From a virus: a stretch of DNA of 34,170 bases. The stretch spans positions 1 to 34,170 of IMG/VR virus record IMGVR_UViG_3300010354_000292; one strand, given 5' to 3'. Below the pieces are notes generated by a model. It was not told the DNA's origin and did no database searches. It saw only the letters and a program-made list of their open reading frames with translations. Position numbers and translations under genes: made by a program. Shown one piece after another: positions 1 through 8,872 of this stretch (positions are counted from its first letter, which is position 1; each line of letters opens with the position of its first letter).

Positions 1-37
1 GCTTTAATGAGAAATTTAGAACCATAGTGAGAATTTG

Positions 38-1084
38 ATGAAATCCAAATTATTGTCATTACAGACACTTATCTGGTTTTGTGCAATAGGTTTAGCATCT
101 TTTTCTGGATATTACTCTGTATACGGAATATCCAAATTATTTTCTGGTGGTTCATGGTCAATCATAGGAATGGCCGCCATGCTTGAATTTTCCAAGTTAG
201 TTGTTATAACATTTTTACATGATCACTTCAAAACACTTAAACCTTTATTTAAGTTTTATTTAATGTCATCCGCAGCGGTACTAATGATATTAACTTCTGT
301 TGGTGTATACGGTTATCTTACCAACTCATATCAAGAAACAGCAAAATCTATTTATGAAGCACAAAATAAAATTGCTCTTCTTGAACAAAAGAAAAAAATA
401 TTCACGGAACAAAAAACACAAATCGATACGTTAGTTAAACAAAAAACTGAACGTATTTCCTCATACGATAAATTAAGACTTTCTCAAGAAAACTCATTGA
501 ATTCCCAATTAACTCAGAAGCAAGGAACTCGTGGTTTACAAAAAAATATTCAATCAGTTGATCAATCTACACAAACACTAAATTTAGAAATCTCCCAATT
601 AAATCAGAAATCAATTAATTTATCAGATTCGGTAGCTTTATTAGAACAAGATAAATTAGTATTGGAAAATTCAACATTTAGTTCTGAAATTGGTCCATTA
701 CTTTATTTGAGTAGGTTAACAGGGAAACCGATGGACATAATTGTAAATTGGTTCATACTTGTTCTTGTTTCTGTATTTGATCCATTGGCAGTTTCTTTAG
801 TAATTGCTGCAAATCATTTAAGACATAAAGAAAAAGAAATTATAAAAGTAGAATCTCAAATAACAGATGCCGTAACTGCTCCCAATTTCAATAATCAAAT
901 AACAGATGCGGTAACTGTTCCTATGAAAAAAACAATGGAAGTAGTTGATATACAAGAAGATATAGAAAAAAATAATTTGGAAATAGAAGAAGAAAATGTT
1001 AATTTTGAAGAAGATGAAAATGAAAAAAAAGTATTCTACGGAGAACCATCTGTTCAATCTTATAGAAGAGGGATTTCTGTATAG
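38..1084 (+). CDS. Four-TM coiled-coil phage membrane protein, function unknown
   Basis: A 348-residue protein starting at ATG 38 (a TTG lies directly before it at 35; no strong ribosome binding site separates them). Three hydrophobic segments lie in the first ~105 residues, then a Gln/Lys-rich coiled coil (about 100-210), a fourth membrane segment (about 232-260) and an acidic, Glu/Asn-rich cytoplasmic-looking tail. The block around GMAAMLEFSKLVVITFL and the third TM (LMILTSVGVYGYL) resemble a conserved membrane protein I associate with T4-like cyanophages and other marine myophages, which has no assigned function. It lies just upstream of a ClpP-like protease and the sigma-like gene, suggesting late or mid expression. 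The tail contains a 13-residue duplication. An inner-membrane role during infection is inference; the topology is seen in the sequence. Confidence 0.75.
   Translation: MKSKLLSLQTLIWFCAIGLASFSGYYSVYGISKLFSGGSWSIIGMAAMLEFSKLVVITFLHDHFKTLKPLFKFYLMSSAAVLMILTSVGVYGYLTNSYQETAKSIYEAQNKIALLEQKKKIFTEQKTQIDTLVKQKTERISSYDKLRLSQENSLNSQLTQKQGTRGLQKNIQSVDQSTQTLNLEISQLNQKSINLSDSVALLEQDKLVLENSTFSSEIGPLLYLSRLTGKPMDIIVNWFILVLVSVFDPLAVSLVIAANHLRHKEKEIIKVESQITDAVTAPNFNNQITDAVTVPMKKTMEVVDIQEDIEKNNLEIEEENVNFEEDENEKKVFYGEPSVQSYRRGISV
857..921 (+). repeat. 39-bp direct repeat inside the membrane-protein gene
   Basis: Two near-identical copies start at 857 and 896 (period 39 nt, in frame), encoding QITDAVTAP and QITDAVTVP in the cytoplasmic tail. 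The length keeps frame, so this is a local in-frame duplication in a disordered tail. Confidence 0.7.
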
Positions 1085-1116
1085 AATACTATTATTATAT
1101 ATACTGGAGTAGTTAT

Positions 1117-1773
1117 ATGGAAGATTTTTATGATGACGGAGTTAATGCAGAAAATAATAAAATTCAAAAAAAAGAAAAGCAAGAAGAAGATATTCCGTTA
1201 CGATGGAAAGAAGCAACTACTCAAATGGATTATGGTATTGACGTAAACGCTTCAAGTGTTCTTTTGTTTGGTGAAATTATGGACGGTACTCTTTATGATT
1301 TAATTACTCGTATTAGAGCAATTTTACACATGAGAGACGAAAGTAAAAAAGATGACCCAATAAACCTTGTTATTAACTCAACTGGTGGTTCTGTATACGA
1401 AGCATTAGGTATTATTGACTACATTCAGAGTTTAGATGTTAAAGTAAATACAATTGTTCGTGGATGTGCAATGTCCGCTGCTGCCTTAATATTATGTTCT
1501 GGAACAGGTGTTCGTGCAGCATCTAAGAACAGTACAATAATGTTTCATGAAATGTCCTCCGATATTTACGGTAAATCCTCCGATATGAAGGCAAATGTCC
1601 AACATATGGAGAAATTAGAAGACATTTTATTAGATATTATGTATACAAATTCCAAAAAAGACGTTGAATGGTGGAAAACAACTACAATTAAAGATTTTTA
1701 TATTACACCGAAAGAAGCATTAGAATTAGGTGTTATTGATACAATTATACAGCCTAAACATTTAAGGGGATAA
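1117..1773 (+). CDS. ClpP-like serine protease (S14 family)
   Basis: 218 residues; ATG 1117 with GGAG about 8 nt upstream. The fold-defining stretches of ClpP are present: INSTGGSVYEALGIIDYI, the nucleophile motif GCAMSAA with Ser120, MFHEMSS with His144, and Asp193 in KDFYITPKEALELGVID. The His-Asp spacing (49) equals that of ClpP (H122/D171) and the Ser-His spacing is one shorter, so the triad looks intact. The ~40-residue charged N-terminal extension replaces the ClpP axial loop. T4 itself uses gp21 for prohead maturation; several other phages use ClpP-like proteases instead, so a capsid or scaffold maturation role is possible. The gene sits next to a sigma-like gene rather than visible capsid genes, so a regulatory or host-proteolysis role cannot be excluded. 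Confidence 0.9.
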   Translation: MEDFYDDGVNAENNKIQKKEKQEEDIPLRWKEATTQMDYGIDVNASSVLLFGEIMDGTLYDLITRIRAILHMRDESKKDDPINLVINSTGGSVYEALGIIDYIQSLDVKVNTIVRGCAMSAAALILCSGTGVRAASKNSTIMFHEMSSDIYGKSSDMKANVQHMEKLEDILLDIMYTNSKKDVEWWKTTTIKDFYITPKEALELGVIDTIIQPKHLRG

Positions 1774-1776
1774 TTT

Positions 1777-2109
1777 ATGGTTATTTTAGTATATATATTG
1801 TTACTTTTATTGTGTGGAGCGGGTTATGTAATATATAATCTGAATAAAAAATACACGGAATTGGAAGAAATTGCATTAGAAAATCAAGAATTTGTGTTGT
1901 CACTTAGAAATAGAGTACAATCTCATAGGTCTGTATTAAAACAATTAGATAGAATTGGTTCGTTTGAAGCAGACGATGAAACTGGTTATTTTTTCAAAGA
2001 GTTAAAGAAAATAATAAACGATATAAATTATTACTTTGACGAAAAACCAATTGAAGAAGATGAAGAAACTGGTAGTAGAAGAGTTGGTATGTTTTCAAAT
2101 ATAGAGTGA
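1777..2109 (+). CDS. Small single-TM coiled-coil protein
   Basis: 110 residues; ATG 1777 preceded by AAGGGG that overlaps the end of the protease gene, with a gap of only 3 nt. An N-terminal hydrophobic segment (about 2-21) is followed by a charged helical stretch likely to form a coiled coil (about 25-65) and an acidic conserved-looking patch (FEADDETGYFFKELKKI). That patch resembles small orphan proteins I recall from other T4-like phages, but I cannot assign a function. Its tight spacing with the protease and the sigma-like gene indicates co-translation in one operon. Confidence 0.7.
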   Translation: MVILVYILLLLLCGAGYVIYNLNKKYTELEEIALENQEFVLSLRNRVQSHRSVLKQLDRIGSFEADDETGYFFKELKKIINDINYYFDEKPIEEDEETGSRRVGMFSNIE

Positions 2110-2116
2110 GATTGAA

Positions 2117-2848
2117 ATGGAAGAAAAGAAAAAAGTAAAACAAAATATATATTTCACTCAAGACACCGAAGATGCTATTGTAATGTACAATACTATTGAA
2201 GATGATATACAGCGTAATATAATTTATACAAAAAAGATTCACCCTGCATTTTATAAACTTGCAGAAATAATGATTCATAGATTCAAGTTTTATAATTTTG
2301 ATGTTTCACATGAAGATGTTAAACATGAAGTTGTTGCTTTCTTACATGAAAAAATTCATAAATACAAAGCCGATAACGGAAAGGCTTTTTCTTATTTTTC
2401 AATTGTTGCTAAGAATTATCTTATTGCTGAAAATAATAAAAACTATTATCATTTCAAACGTAGTCAAGATATTCAGACTATTGATTCTGAGAGAAATATT
2501 GTAAATGAAAAAATAAGAACAGATATGATAGAAGAAAAACAGGACTTTATTGATTTGTTTTCTAACATTGTAGAAAAATATTTACCACTTTTATTTTCAA
2601 AGAGACGAGATATACAAGTTGCGGATTCTATTATATATTTGTTTAAGACGCGTGAGAATATAGAAAACTATAATAAGAAGGCTATATACATTCTTGTTCG
2701 TGAAAGAACAGGAATAAGTTCACAATATATAACTAATGTTATAAACAAAATAAAATACATTTATACAAAACTGTACAAGCAATACCGTGATGGTGTTAAC
2801 ATAAATAATTTATCTTGGTACGAATTACAAGACATTATTAACAACTAA
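2117..2848 (+). CDS. Probable gp55-like late-transcription sigma factor
   Basis: 243 residues; ATG 2117. The N-terminal half has the layout of T4 gp55-type minimal sigma factors: a helical segment around residues 50-90 (HEDVKHEVVAFLHEKIHKY), then KADNGKAFSYFSIVAKNYLI, which matches the sigma region 2 helix pattern (Asp/Lys-rich turn, AFSYF, then an N-terminal-helix Asn/Arg-rich stretch). The C-terminal ~100 residues contain a second helical region with an HTH-like run (ERTGISSQYITNVINKIKYI) that T4 gp55 lacks. In T4, gp55 directs host core RNA polymerase to late promoters together with gp33 and the gp45 clamp. Assignment rests on pattern recognition, not on a search; another DNA-binding regulator remains possible. 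Confidence 0.6.
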   Translation: MEEKKKVKQNIYFTQDTEDAIVMYNTIEDDIQRNIIYTKKIHPAFYKLAEIMIHRFKFYNFDVSHEDVKHEVVAFLHEKIHKYKADNGKAFSYFSIVAKNYLIAENNKNYYHFKRSQDIQTIDSERNIVNEKIRTDMIEEKQDFIDLFSNIVEKYLPLLFSKRRDIQVADSIIYLFKTRENIENYNKKAIYILVRERTGISSQYITNVINKIKYIYTKLYKQYRDGVNINNLSWYELQDIINN

Positions 2849-2861
2849 CATATTTATTTAC

Positions 2862-3251
2862 ATGAGCTTTGATCAAGAATTATTTGGAAATAAAAAGTTT
2901 TCTGATTTATTAAAAGATATTTACGATAATCAGAAAAAAAAGGAACGGCAACTCAATTTATTGATTGCAGACCTAAAACCACTTATAACTAATATAAGTG
3001 ATGCAGGTATGTTAGTTCCTTCTATCAAAGACTTAATGGAAGTGTCAGTTAAGAATGATGAACATTTAGTTAAATTGGCAGCGGTTATACAACGTGCTAC
3101 AAGTAATAAAACTGAGGAATCTTCCTCGTTCTTGACTGATGAAGAAAAAGAAGCCTTATTAAAGGGATTTCAAGAAATTCAAGAAGAACAAGAGGAAAAT
3201 AAAATTGGCACAAAATCCACAAAAGACGATTCTGAATGGTCAGGAATATGA
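2862..3251 (+). CDS. Conserved small phage protein, function unknown
   Basis: 129 residues from ATG 2862; no clear Shine-Dalgarno, the upstream sequence being AT-rich. The protein is predicted all-helical from its composition, with a charged C-terminal tail. The blocks FGNKKFSDLLKDIYDNQKKK and VKNDEHLVKLAAVIQR look conserved and are familiar from small proteins beside gp5/gp55-type genes in T4-like environmental phages. Its last 47 nt overlap the start of the following spike-like gene, indicating translational coupling. A tail-assembly or transcription accessory role is guesswork. Confidence 0.7.
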   Translation: MSFDQELFGNKKFSDLLKDIYDNQKKKERQLNLLIADLKPLITNISDAGMLVPSIKDLMEVSVKNDEHLVKLAAVIQRATSNKTEESSSFLTDEEKEALLKGFQEIQEEQEENKIGTKSTKDDSEWSGI

Positions 3252-5538
3252 GAATATTCCTGCTGAAGTTGTTACCGTAGATTTTGACGGTAAAAATAAA
3301 GAAAAGTTATATACAATTTATTGTAGGTTTTTGGGAGCATACGGCTCGCAAACACAAACTAATGTTATTGCTGCAAGACCATTAGATGCTAATATAAAAA
3401 ATATTCCAGTAAAGGGTGAAGTTGTTATGTTGTTAAAGGGCCCAACATCTTACAATAGTGCACTTAGGACTGGACAAGAATATTATTATACAAATCCAAT
3501 CTCAATACAAAGTTCTGTTCATCACAACGGTATTCCAGGTGTAACTGATTTTCAAAGACAAGTTAGCACATCGAATGTAACTACGAGAAAAAATGCAGAA
3601 GATGGTGCATATAATAAAGTAGAATCACGTTTAGAAACAGGTAAAACGATAGATCCAGGTTTTCCAGAAAGGTTAGATGTTTATCCTATACAGCCTTATC
3701 CCGGTGACATTATTCTTGAAGGTAGATGGGGAAATTCAATTAGATTGGGTTCTACCGTTGATGAAAGACGAGCATATCCACAAAGACCACTTTGGAAAAA
3801 AGGTTTAGGTGACACAGGTAACCCTATACTGATAATTTCAAATGGTACTAATCCAGATAAAAAACCTTTTAATGAATTTATTATTGAAGATCCAGAAACA
3901 GATGATTCATCAATTTGGATGACTTCTGGACAGTCTTTTGCATTTACACCAGCATCAGACGTGGCGGCATCTATTACAAATCGTAGTGTTAATTTATATA
4001 TTGACAACGTTAATGCTGGTAATCAAATTTTAATGTCATCCGATAGAATATTATTAAACGCTAAAAAGCAAGAATTAATGGGATTTAGTAGTGAAGGTAT
4101 TGGGTTTTCCTCACAAAAAGCAATAGCGTTAGATGGTGGTATTGTTGTTGAAATGGAAGCACCCCGCATAAATTTAGGTTTAAACGCAGTATCTCCTGTT
4201 TTATTGGGAGATAAAACAATGCAATGGTTGGGTGACTTATGTGATTCTTTAGCTAATTTATGTACATCAATAAGTAAACAAACACACTTAACTGGTACGG
4301 GTGAATCACTTCCACCAACAAATGCTCCAGACTTTAATAAAATTAAATCAGATATAAAATCACTTCGTTCTTCATTGAAATCACTTCCAAGTAATCAAGT
4401 ATTTGTTTGTGAAAATCCTGGTGGACCAACAAAAGCAGAAATGGATAAAGCTAAGGAAAGAGCAGCAAGTGGTGGTGGTTATGTTGAAACTAACAAAATA
4501 GATGGTGATAAACCAGATGTATTAGCGGGTGTAGAATTGGAGCAACCAGTGGTTAATGTTGTAACTATAATACAAGAATTAAGTGATATTGAAAAACAGA
4601 AAAAAGCTATATTGGAAGAAATTTCTAAAGCGTCTGGCGCTTCTTTAACACCTCCATCCGAAATGGGTATGAGTAGTGCAGAAGCAGAAGAAGCAGCAGA
4701 AAGAGGAGATTTTGTAACTGATTCCAATACACCAACAACAGGACAAGGAACAGCTGGAACTGATTCTAATACACCAACAACAGAACAAGGAACAGCTGGA
4801 ACTGATTCCAATACACCAACAACTCCACCGCAGACTGTTCAAATACCTGGTAGTGTTTCTTCTAATTATCCCAATGGTTTAACATACGAACAATTAGGTT
4901 TAGAATCAGCCAAGATGAAAAATATTGGTGGTAGATGGAATTATGATGGTGATGTTGATTTATCAGCAAAAACAAATCCACTTACAAATAGAAGATTTAC
5001 CGAAATACCTATACCGTTTGGTGTAGTAGCTGGTAATTTTAATTGTTCTAACATGGAACTTAAATCATTGAAGAATTCTCCAACTGAAGTTGGTGGAACA
5101 TTTAATTGTTCTGGTAACCAATTGGAATCATTACAGGAAGGTCCAAAGAAAGTAAAATCATATCTATGTAAAAACTCAGAATTAAAATCTTTAACTGGTG
5201 GACCAACTGAAGTTACAAGTACATTTGATTGTAGTAACAATAGATTGGATAACTTAGTCGGTGGTCCAACTAAGGTTGGTTACGCTTACCACTTAGGTGG
5301 AAATATAAAGATAACTTCATTGAAAGGTATTTCTACAAATGGTCCATTGAATCCATTACAAATATTACAATGTGATAATTGTTCATTAACAGATGCAACA
5401 ATATTTGCAGGTGTAAATGAAATAAAAACAAAAACATTCAATGGTGGTTATCAACAAGATGCAGCAGATGGTAAAGCAATAAAATTAGATGCTACAATAA
5501 TAAAAGAAATTACAGGTGCAAAAAACATATACGTTTAA
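3205..5538 (+). CDS. gp5-like baseplate hub/central spike candidate with C-terminal LRR cassette
   Basis: 777 residues from a TTG start at 3205 supported by AGAGGA a few nt upstream, inside the preceding gene. Residues ~15-100 look like an OB-fold (VVTVDFDGKN... YCRFLGAY... VKGEVVMLLKGP). Residues ~150-400 carry PGDIILEGRWGNSIRLGST and SIWMTSGQSFAF, matching the spike/hub proteins of T4-like marine phages that pierce the outer membrane. A Thr/Pro linker with a 14-residue tandem repeat (about 506-540) precedes a leucine-rich-repeat domain (about 600-735; units like FNCSNMELKSL, FNCSGNQLESL, FDCSNNRLDNL) and a short tail ending in Val. No lysozyme domain is visible inside it; hydrolases are supplied by nearby genes. 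Spike role is inferred from domain pattern and gene order. Confidence 0.65.
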   Translation: MAQNPQKTILNGQEYENIPAEVVTVDFDGKNKEKLYTIYCRFLGAYGSQTQTNVIAARPLDANIKNIPVKGEVVMLLKGPTSYNSALRTGQEYYYTNPISIQSSVHHNGIPGVTDFQRQVSTSNVTTRKNAEDGAYNKVESRLETGKTIDPGFPERLDVYPIQPYPGDIILEGRWGNSIRLGSTVDERRAYPQRPLWKKGLGDTGNPILIISNGTNPDKKPFNEFIIEDPETDDSSIWMTSGQSFAFTPASDVAASITNRSVNLYIDNVNAGNQILMSSDRILLNAKKQELMGFSSEGIGFSSQKAIALDGGIVVEMEAPRINLGLNAVSPVLLGDKTMQWLGDLCDSLANLCTSISKQTHLTGTGESLPPTNAPDFNKIKSDIKSLRSSLKSLPSNQVFVCENPGGPTKAEMDKAKERAASGGGYVETNKIDGDKPDVLAGVELEQPVVNVVTIIQELSDIEKQKKAILEEISKASGASLTPPSEMGMSSAEAEEAAERGDFVTDSNTPTTGQGTAGTDSNTPTTEQGTAGTDSNTPTTPPQTVQIPGSVSSNYPNGLTYEQLGLESAKMKNIGGRWNYDGDVDLSAKTNPLTNRRFTEIPIPFGVVAGNFNCSNMELKSLKNSPTEVGGTFNCSGNQLESLQEGPKKVKSYLCKNSELKSLTGGPTEVTSTFDCSNNRLDNLVGGPTKVGYAYHLGGNIKITSLKGISTNGPLNPLQILQCDNCSLTDATIFAGVNEIKTKTFNGGYQQDAADGKAIKLDATIIKEITGAKNIYV
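4717..4823 (+). repeat. 42-bp tandem repeat in the spike-like gene
   Basis: About 2.5 copies with starts at 4720, 4762 and 4804 (period 42 nt), encoding the 14-residue unit DSNTPTTxQGTAGT. It forms a flexible Thr/Gly linker between the spike-like body and the LRR cassette. Copies differ at only a few positions, consistent with recent expansion by slippage. Confidence 0.85.
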
Positions 5539-5551
5539 TTGGAGATAAAAT

Positions 5552-7726
5552 TTGGCTGGTTCTTCCACATATACCATAACAGCAAATGACTTTATATTCT
5601 TAAAATGTTCAAATACAGTAGAGGAGAATGGATTTACATTACCACAAACTTTTAAGTTTACAGAATGTCCTGATGATCCGCATACAACAGAAGACGCTGT
5701 AAAACATAGAAAACTAGCAAAAGTATATTCGATAGCAAATATATATTGTTCTGGATTTGAATTAGAGTTAAGTGATAAAACAAAAAAATACTTAAACGGT
5801 TATGAATACATAGGCGATGATAAATGTCCTATTGTAATTTTAGAAAAAGATAAAGCACCTACCGAAGACGATAAACCAGCACCAACTGAAAACATTAATG
5901 CAAAGAAAATGTTTGAATCAACAGTAAATTCTCCATTAACGTATGAATACACATTAGCAGATACAAGAACAGCTGTATATGACGGTTTTACACAAAGTGT
6001 AAAGGATTCTATATTAAGTGGAAAAATAAATGTTGACGCACTAAAAGATTCTGCTATAAACGCATTAAAAGATGCTGCACCTGGTGTTTTAAATTCTTTA
6101 GCTTCTAGTCTTGGTGTAGATACAAAAACATTGTCAGCAATAACAGATATTGTTGATTTTGTAGGTAGTGACAACATTATTAATGGTGACATTGATGCTA
6201 TTAAGAAAAAATTATTAGAACAATTGGAATTAAAAAATTTAGTAGATATTGCATCAAAGCCAGAAATAACAGAAATATTATCTAAAACTTTAAATATTGG
6301 TAAAGATACTCTTACTAATTTATTTGATTCTTCAAAAAACATAAAAACATTGTCTGATATAAAGACTATTGAAACATACACTAGTACGGATGATATATTT
6401 AAAATAAAAATTATTGATGACAATTATTTGAACACAAGACAATCGTTGGATTTAATAGTATCCGCATCGGTATTATTTTATTCAGATGATGAAAAGGATA
6501 GAATAGAAGGAGAAAGAATAGCTAAAGGTCTTTCTAAAGAGTTTTTATCGTTACTCAAACCAATAAATACAACGGTTAGAGATGATGCAAGTCCAGATCA
6601 AAAAGTTATTTCTAAAGGAACTTGGCTAACAACATTTAATAAAATTGATTACCGTATTCAAAAAGTTGCTGCGATAGGATTGGGTTTTGGTATAGAAGAA
6701 GAAGGTGTTACAAAACTTCAAACGTATATAGATAATTTGAATAAATATCAACAATTGAATGAAAAATCTGATGAATTAAGAGAGGGATTGAAAGAACATA
6801 CTGAAATATTAGAAGAAGAAAATAGATATAATTCAGACGCAGAAAAAGATTATAAAGAAAAACATGGTCTTACTGATAAACAATATGATGAATCGTTGGG
6901 TATAGTTTATGACAGAAATAATAATAACCAATCTGACATAGAGTGTTTTCAGGATTCAGATCCATCGGAAGAAGATCCAGATATAAACGATCCAGTTTAT
7001 GTTATGGGACTTGATCCTGCGTTAGCAGTAAAAGATTCTTTAGGAAATGTAATTTCATATAACGGTGACATTGTATTAACTGGAAAAAGAAGTGGTATGG
7101 ATTTTACAGGAAATAATTCTTCTGATAATACGCCATTAACTTCTATACCATTTAAAATTAAAAATGTTAATGGTAAATTTATATGTAAAAATATGGGATT
7201 AAAGAGCTTAGAAAACGCCCCAGATGTTGTAGAAGGTGATTTTGATTGTTCTGGTAACGAATTGGTTTCTTTAGATTTTGGTCCAAAATCTGTTGGTGGG
7301 AATTATTTTGCTAATAAAAATAAATTAGAAAACTTAGACGGACTTCCAAGTTCAATAGGACAAAATTTGAATTTATCTGAAAACAGAATAAGCAGTTTAG
7401 AGAATTTAGGCTGTGGAAACTTTTCAACTACATCTGGTTGTCCAACTACTGTTTTTGGTGATGTTAATTTATATGATAATGATTTAAAAACATTAAATAA
7501 TGCAAATTTGAATATTCGTGGTACACTCGATGTTAGTAAGAATGAATTAACTGATGCAACTATTTTTAGTGGTATAAGTGAAGGATTGGATGGTAAAAAT
7601 GAAAATTTCAATACCGATATAAGAATTAAGAAATTTATTGGTATTAATCAACAACCAGATGGTGTTGGTAAACTAAATAGTAGTTTAATTCAAAAAACAT
7701 TACAAATAGACAATATAATAGTTTGA
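5552..7726 (+). CDS. Virion-associated protein with helical body and C-terminal LRR cassette
   Basis: 724 residues from a TTG start at 5552 with GGAGATAAA just upstream. The N-terminal ~100 residues are a beta-rich unit with several Cys, unrelated to anything I recognise. Residues ~125-400 are helical and Ile/Leu/Lys-rich, followed by an acidic coiled-coil stretch (about 395-450). Residues ~520-690 form leucine-rich repeats (FICKNMGLKSL, FDCSGNELVSL, LNLSENRISSL, LDVSKNELTDA) and the last ~35 residues match the tails of two other LRR proteins here (IGINQQP, ending IDNIIV). It sits between the spike-like gene and the peptidases with short gaps, so a spike or baseplate partner carrying host-contact repeats is plausible. 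No enzymatic motif was seen. Confidence 0.6.
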   Translation: MAGSSTYTITANDFIFLKCSNTVEENGFTLPQTFKFTECPDDPHTTEDAVKHRKLAKVYSIANIYCSGFELELSDKTKKYLNGYEYIGDDKCPIVILEKDKAPTEDDKPAPTENINAKKMFESTVNSPLTYEYTLADTRTAVYDGFTQSVKDSILSGKINVDALKDSAINALKDAAPGVLNSLASSLGVDTKTLSAITDIVDFVGSDNIINGDIDAIKKKLLEQLELKNLVDIASKPEITEILSKTLNIGKDTLTNLFDSSKNIKTLSDIKTIETYTSTDDIFKIKIIDDNYLNTRQSLDLIVSASVLFYSDDEKDRIEGERIAKGLSKEFLSLLKPINTTVRDDASPDQKVISKGTWLTTFNKIDYRIQKVAAIGLGFGIEEEGVTKLQTYIDNLNKYQQLNEKSDELREGLKEHTEILEEENRYNSDAEKDYKEKHGLTDKQYDESLGIVYDRNNNNQSDIECFQDSDPSEEDPDINDPVYVMGLDPALAVKDSLGNVISYNGDIVLTGKRSGMDFTGNNSSDNTPLTSIPFKIKNVNGKFICKNMGLKSLENAPDVVEGDFDCSGNELVSLDFGPKSVGGNYFANKNKLENLDGLPSSIGQNLNLSENRISSLENLGCGNFSTTSGCPTTVFGDVNLYDNDLKTLNNANLNIRGTLDVSKNELTDATIFSGISEGLDGKNENFNTDIRIKKFIGINQQPDGVGKLNSSLIQKTLQIDNIIV

Positions 7727-7741
7727 TAATTGGAGAAAGTA

Positions 7742-8815
7742 ATGGCAAATATTATTGACGGGTTGGATGACATTGACAAAGAAGAAATAAATGTTACCGT
7801 TGTTGATCCAAATTATGGAGCACAATTATTAGAGTTTATTACAGATGATGATTTGAATGAAACAGCCGATATTAATACTGATGGTGGTGACTGGTCAGAT
7901 GTAAAACCTGGTGAATATCGAGTAATTCAAGCAGAACTGCCAGGTGAACAAAGAGGTGGAATAAGTGGTGGTGGTAGTAGTGCTTGTATAAAGCCAGGTA
8001 CAGAAACCCCTGTAAACGCAAATGAAACAGCTACCAGCACTACTACTGATGCTACTACTGATACAGGTGATACAGGCGGTGGTGGGGGTGGTGCATCCCC
8101 TACTCCTAAACAAGATGAATCGGCAGCAATTGGAACTGCTCAAGTTCCAAATTTAGACGCCTCTGGACAAGGTAGTAGTGGAACATATGCAGGGCGGAAA
8201 TTTACAAATATAAAAGCTTCCAATGAGTGGTACGTTGGTCCTATAAAGACGAAAGTGGTAAAGATTCCTGGTATTCTATCCACGTGGAAAGTAACAATAG
8301 AAACATGGTCTATTTATACAAATTTATTTTATGATATTCACAATGAAATAGAAGATATAAACTTAGATAAGGGTGGTCAAGGTGAATATGCTCTGTTTGT
8401 AAGAGAAATTAATGATGGGAATGTAAATCCCGGATGGTCAAAAGGTAAACCAAGATGGTCTAACCATGCTACTGGAACGGGTATTGATGTGAATGCGCCG
8501 TACCATCCTTATTACAAAAAGAGTAATCGTCCAACAGATGACAAACGTCATTGGGGAGTCAGCGGCCTCCAAAAACTTAATTATCTTCTGAACACTAAAT
8601 ACAAAAGTGCGGTAAAAGGAGGTTATACATATTATGATGATATGCATTTTGAAGTAGTAAAAACACCAACTGAATTTGGGAAAATAATAAAACAATTAAA
8701 TAAAGAAATGAATTTAGATGCGCGTGCAGCTGCTATTGCATCAGGACAGATTCCAATCACAGCAAAGTATCCACCCGTTGTAGTTACGCCACGTAAGAAA
8801 AAAGGCAAAAAATAA
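7742..8815 (+). CDS. M15-family peptidase, L-alanyl-D-glutamate endopeptidase type
   Basis: 357 residues. ATG 7742 is preferred because GGAG lies 6 nt upstream; a TTG at 7730 in the same frame precedes that site. The N-terminal third is acidic and then Thr/Gly-rich low complexity. The catalytic domain (about 180-335) shows FVREINDG, WSNHATGTGIDVN with zinc ligands His242 and Asp249, and DDMHFEV with Asp299 as likely catalytic base and His302 as third ligand. The D-x-x-H form fits phage M15C endolysins such as those of T5 and A500, which cut the L-Ala-D-Glu (or D-iGlu) bond in peptidoglycan stems. Located in the spike module, it may be a virion-associated lysin used at entry; a lysis endolysin is the alternative. 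A basic tail (RKKKGKK) ends the protein. Confidence 0.85.
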   Translation: MANIIDGLDDIDKEEINVTVVDPNYGAQLLEFITDDDLNETADINTDGGDWSDVKPGEYRVIQAELPGEQRGGISGGGSSACIKPGTETPVNANETATSTTTDATTDTGDTGGGGGGASPTPKQDESAAIGTAQVPNLDASGQGSSGTYAGRKFTNIKASNEWYVGPIKTKVVKIPGILSTWKVTIETWSIYTNLFYDIHNEIEDINLDKGGQGEYALFVREINDGNVNPGWSKGKPRWSNHATGTGIDVNAPYHPYYKKSNRPTDDKRHWGVSGLQKLNYLLNTKYKSAVKGGYTYYDDMHFEVVKTPTEFGKIIKQLNKEMNLDARAAAIASGQIPITAKYPPVVVTPRKKKGKK

Positions 8816-8872
8816 TCAAACTAATTTATAGTTATAATATATGTTATTTAATTTATTTATAGAGAAATGTAA
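8816..8872 (+). promoter_or_regulatory. AT-rich spacer with promoter-like elements
   Basis: A 57-nt gap, almost pure A+T, before the large hydrolase gene. It contains TATAAT at 8833-8838 (no good -35 partner seen) and TATTTATA at 8854-8861, the reverse complement of the T4 late promoter box TATAAATA. The second element is only 11 nt before the ATG, too close to act as a forward promoter with a normal leader. Function is uncertain; the composition alone could produce these strings. Confidence 0.25.

Noticed and set aside
1-27. Open frame from base 1 ending in TAG-TGA at 25-30, possibly the last codons of an upstream gene
   Set aside because: Only eight codons are visible, too few to support a gene call, although the position just before ATG 38 fits.
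3191-3260. Programmed frameshift between the small orphan gene and the spike-like gene
   Set aside because: The downstream gene has its own TTG start with AGAGGA in front, so ordinary overlap explains the arrangement; no slippery sequence plus structure was evident.
4479-4842. Minus-strand open frames rich in Val/Pro or Cys/Ser opposite the spike-like gene
   Set aside because: They mirror the Thr/Pro tandem repeat on the + strand and have no ribosome binding site; treated as shadows.
5800-6423. A 207-codon minus-strand open frame inside the 724-residue protein gene
   Set aside because: Composition is that of an antisense of Lys/Ile/Asp-rich coding sequence, no recognisable motifs, and every supported gene here is on the + strand.
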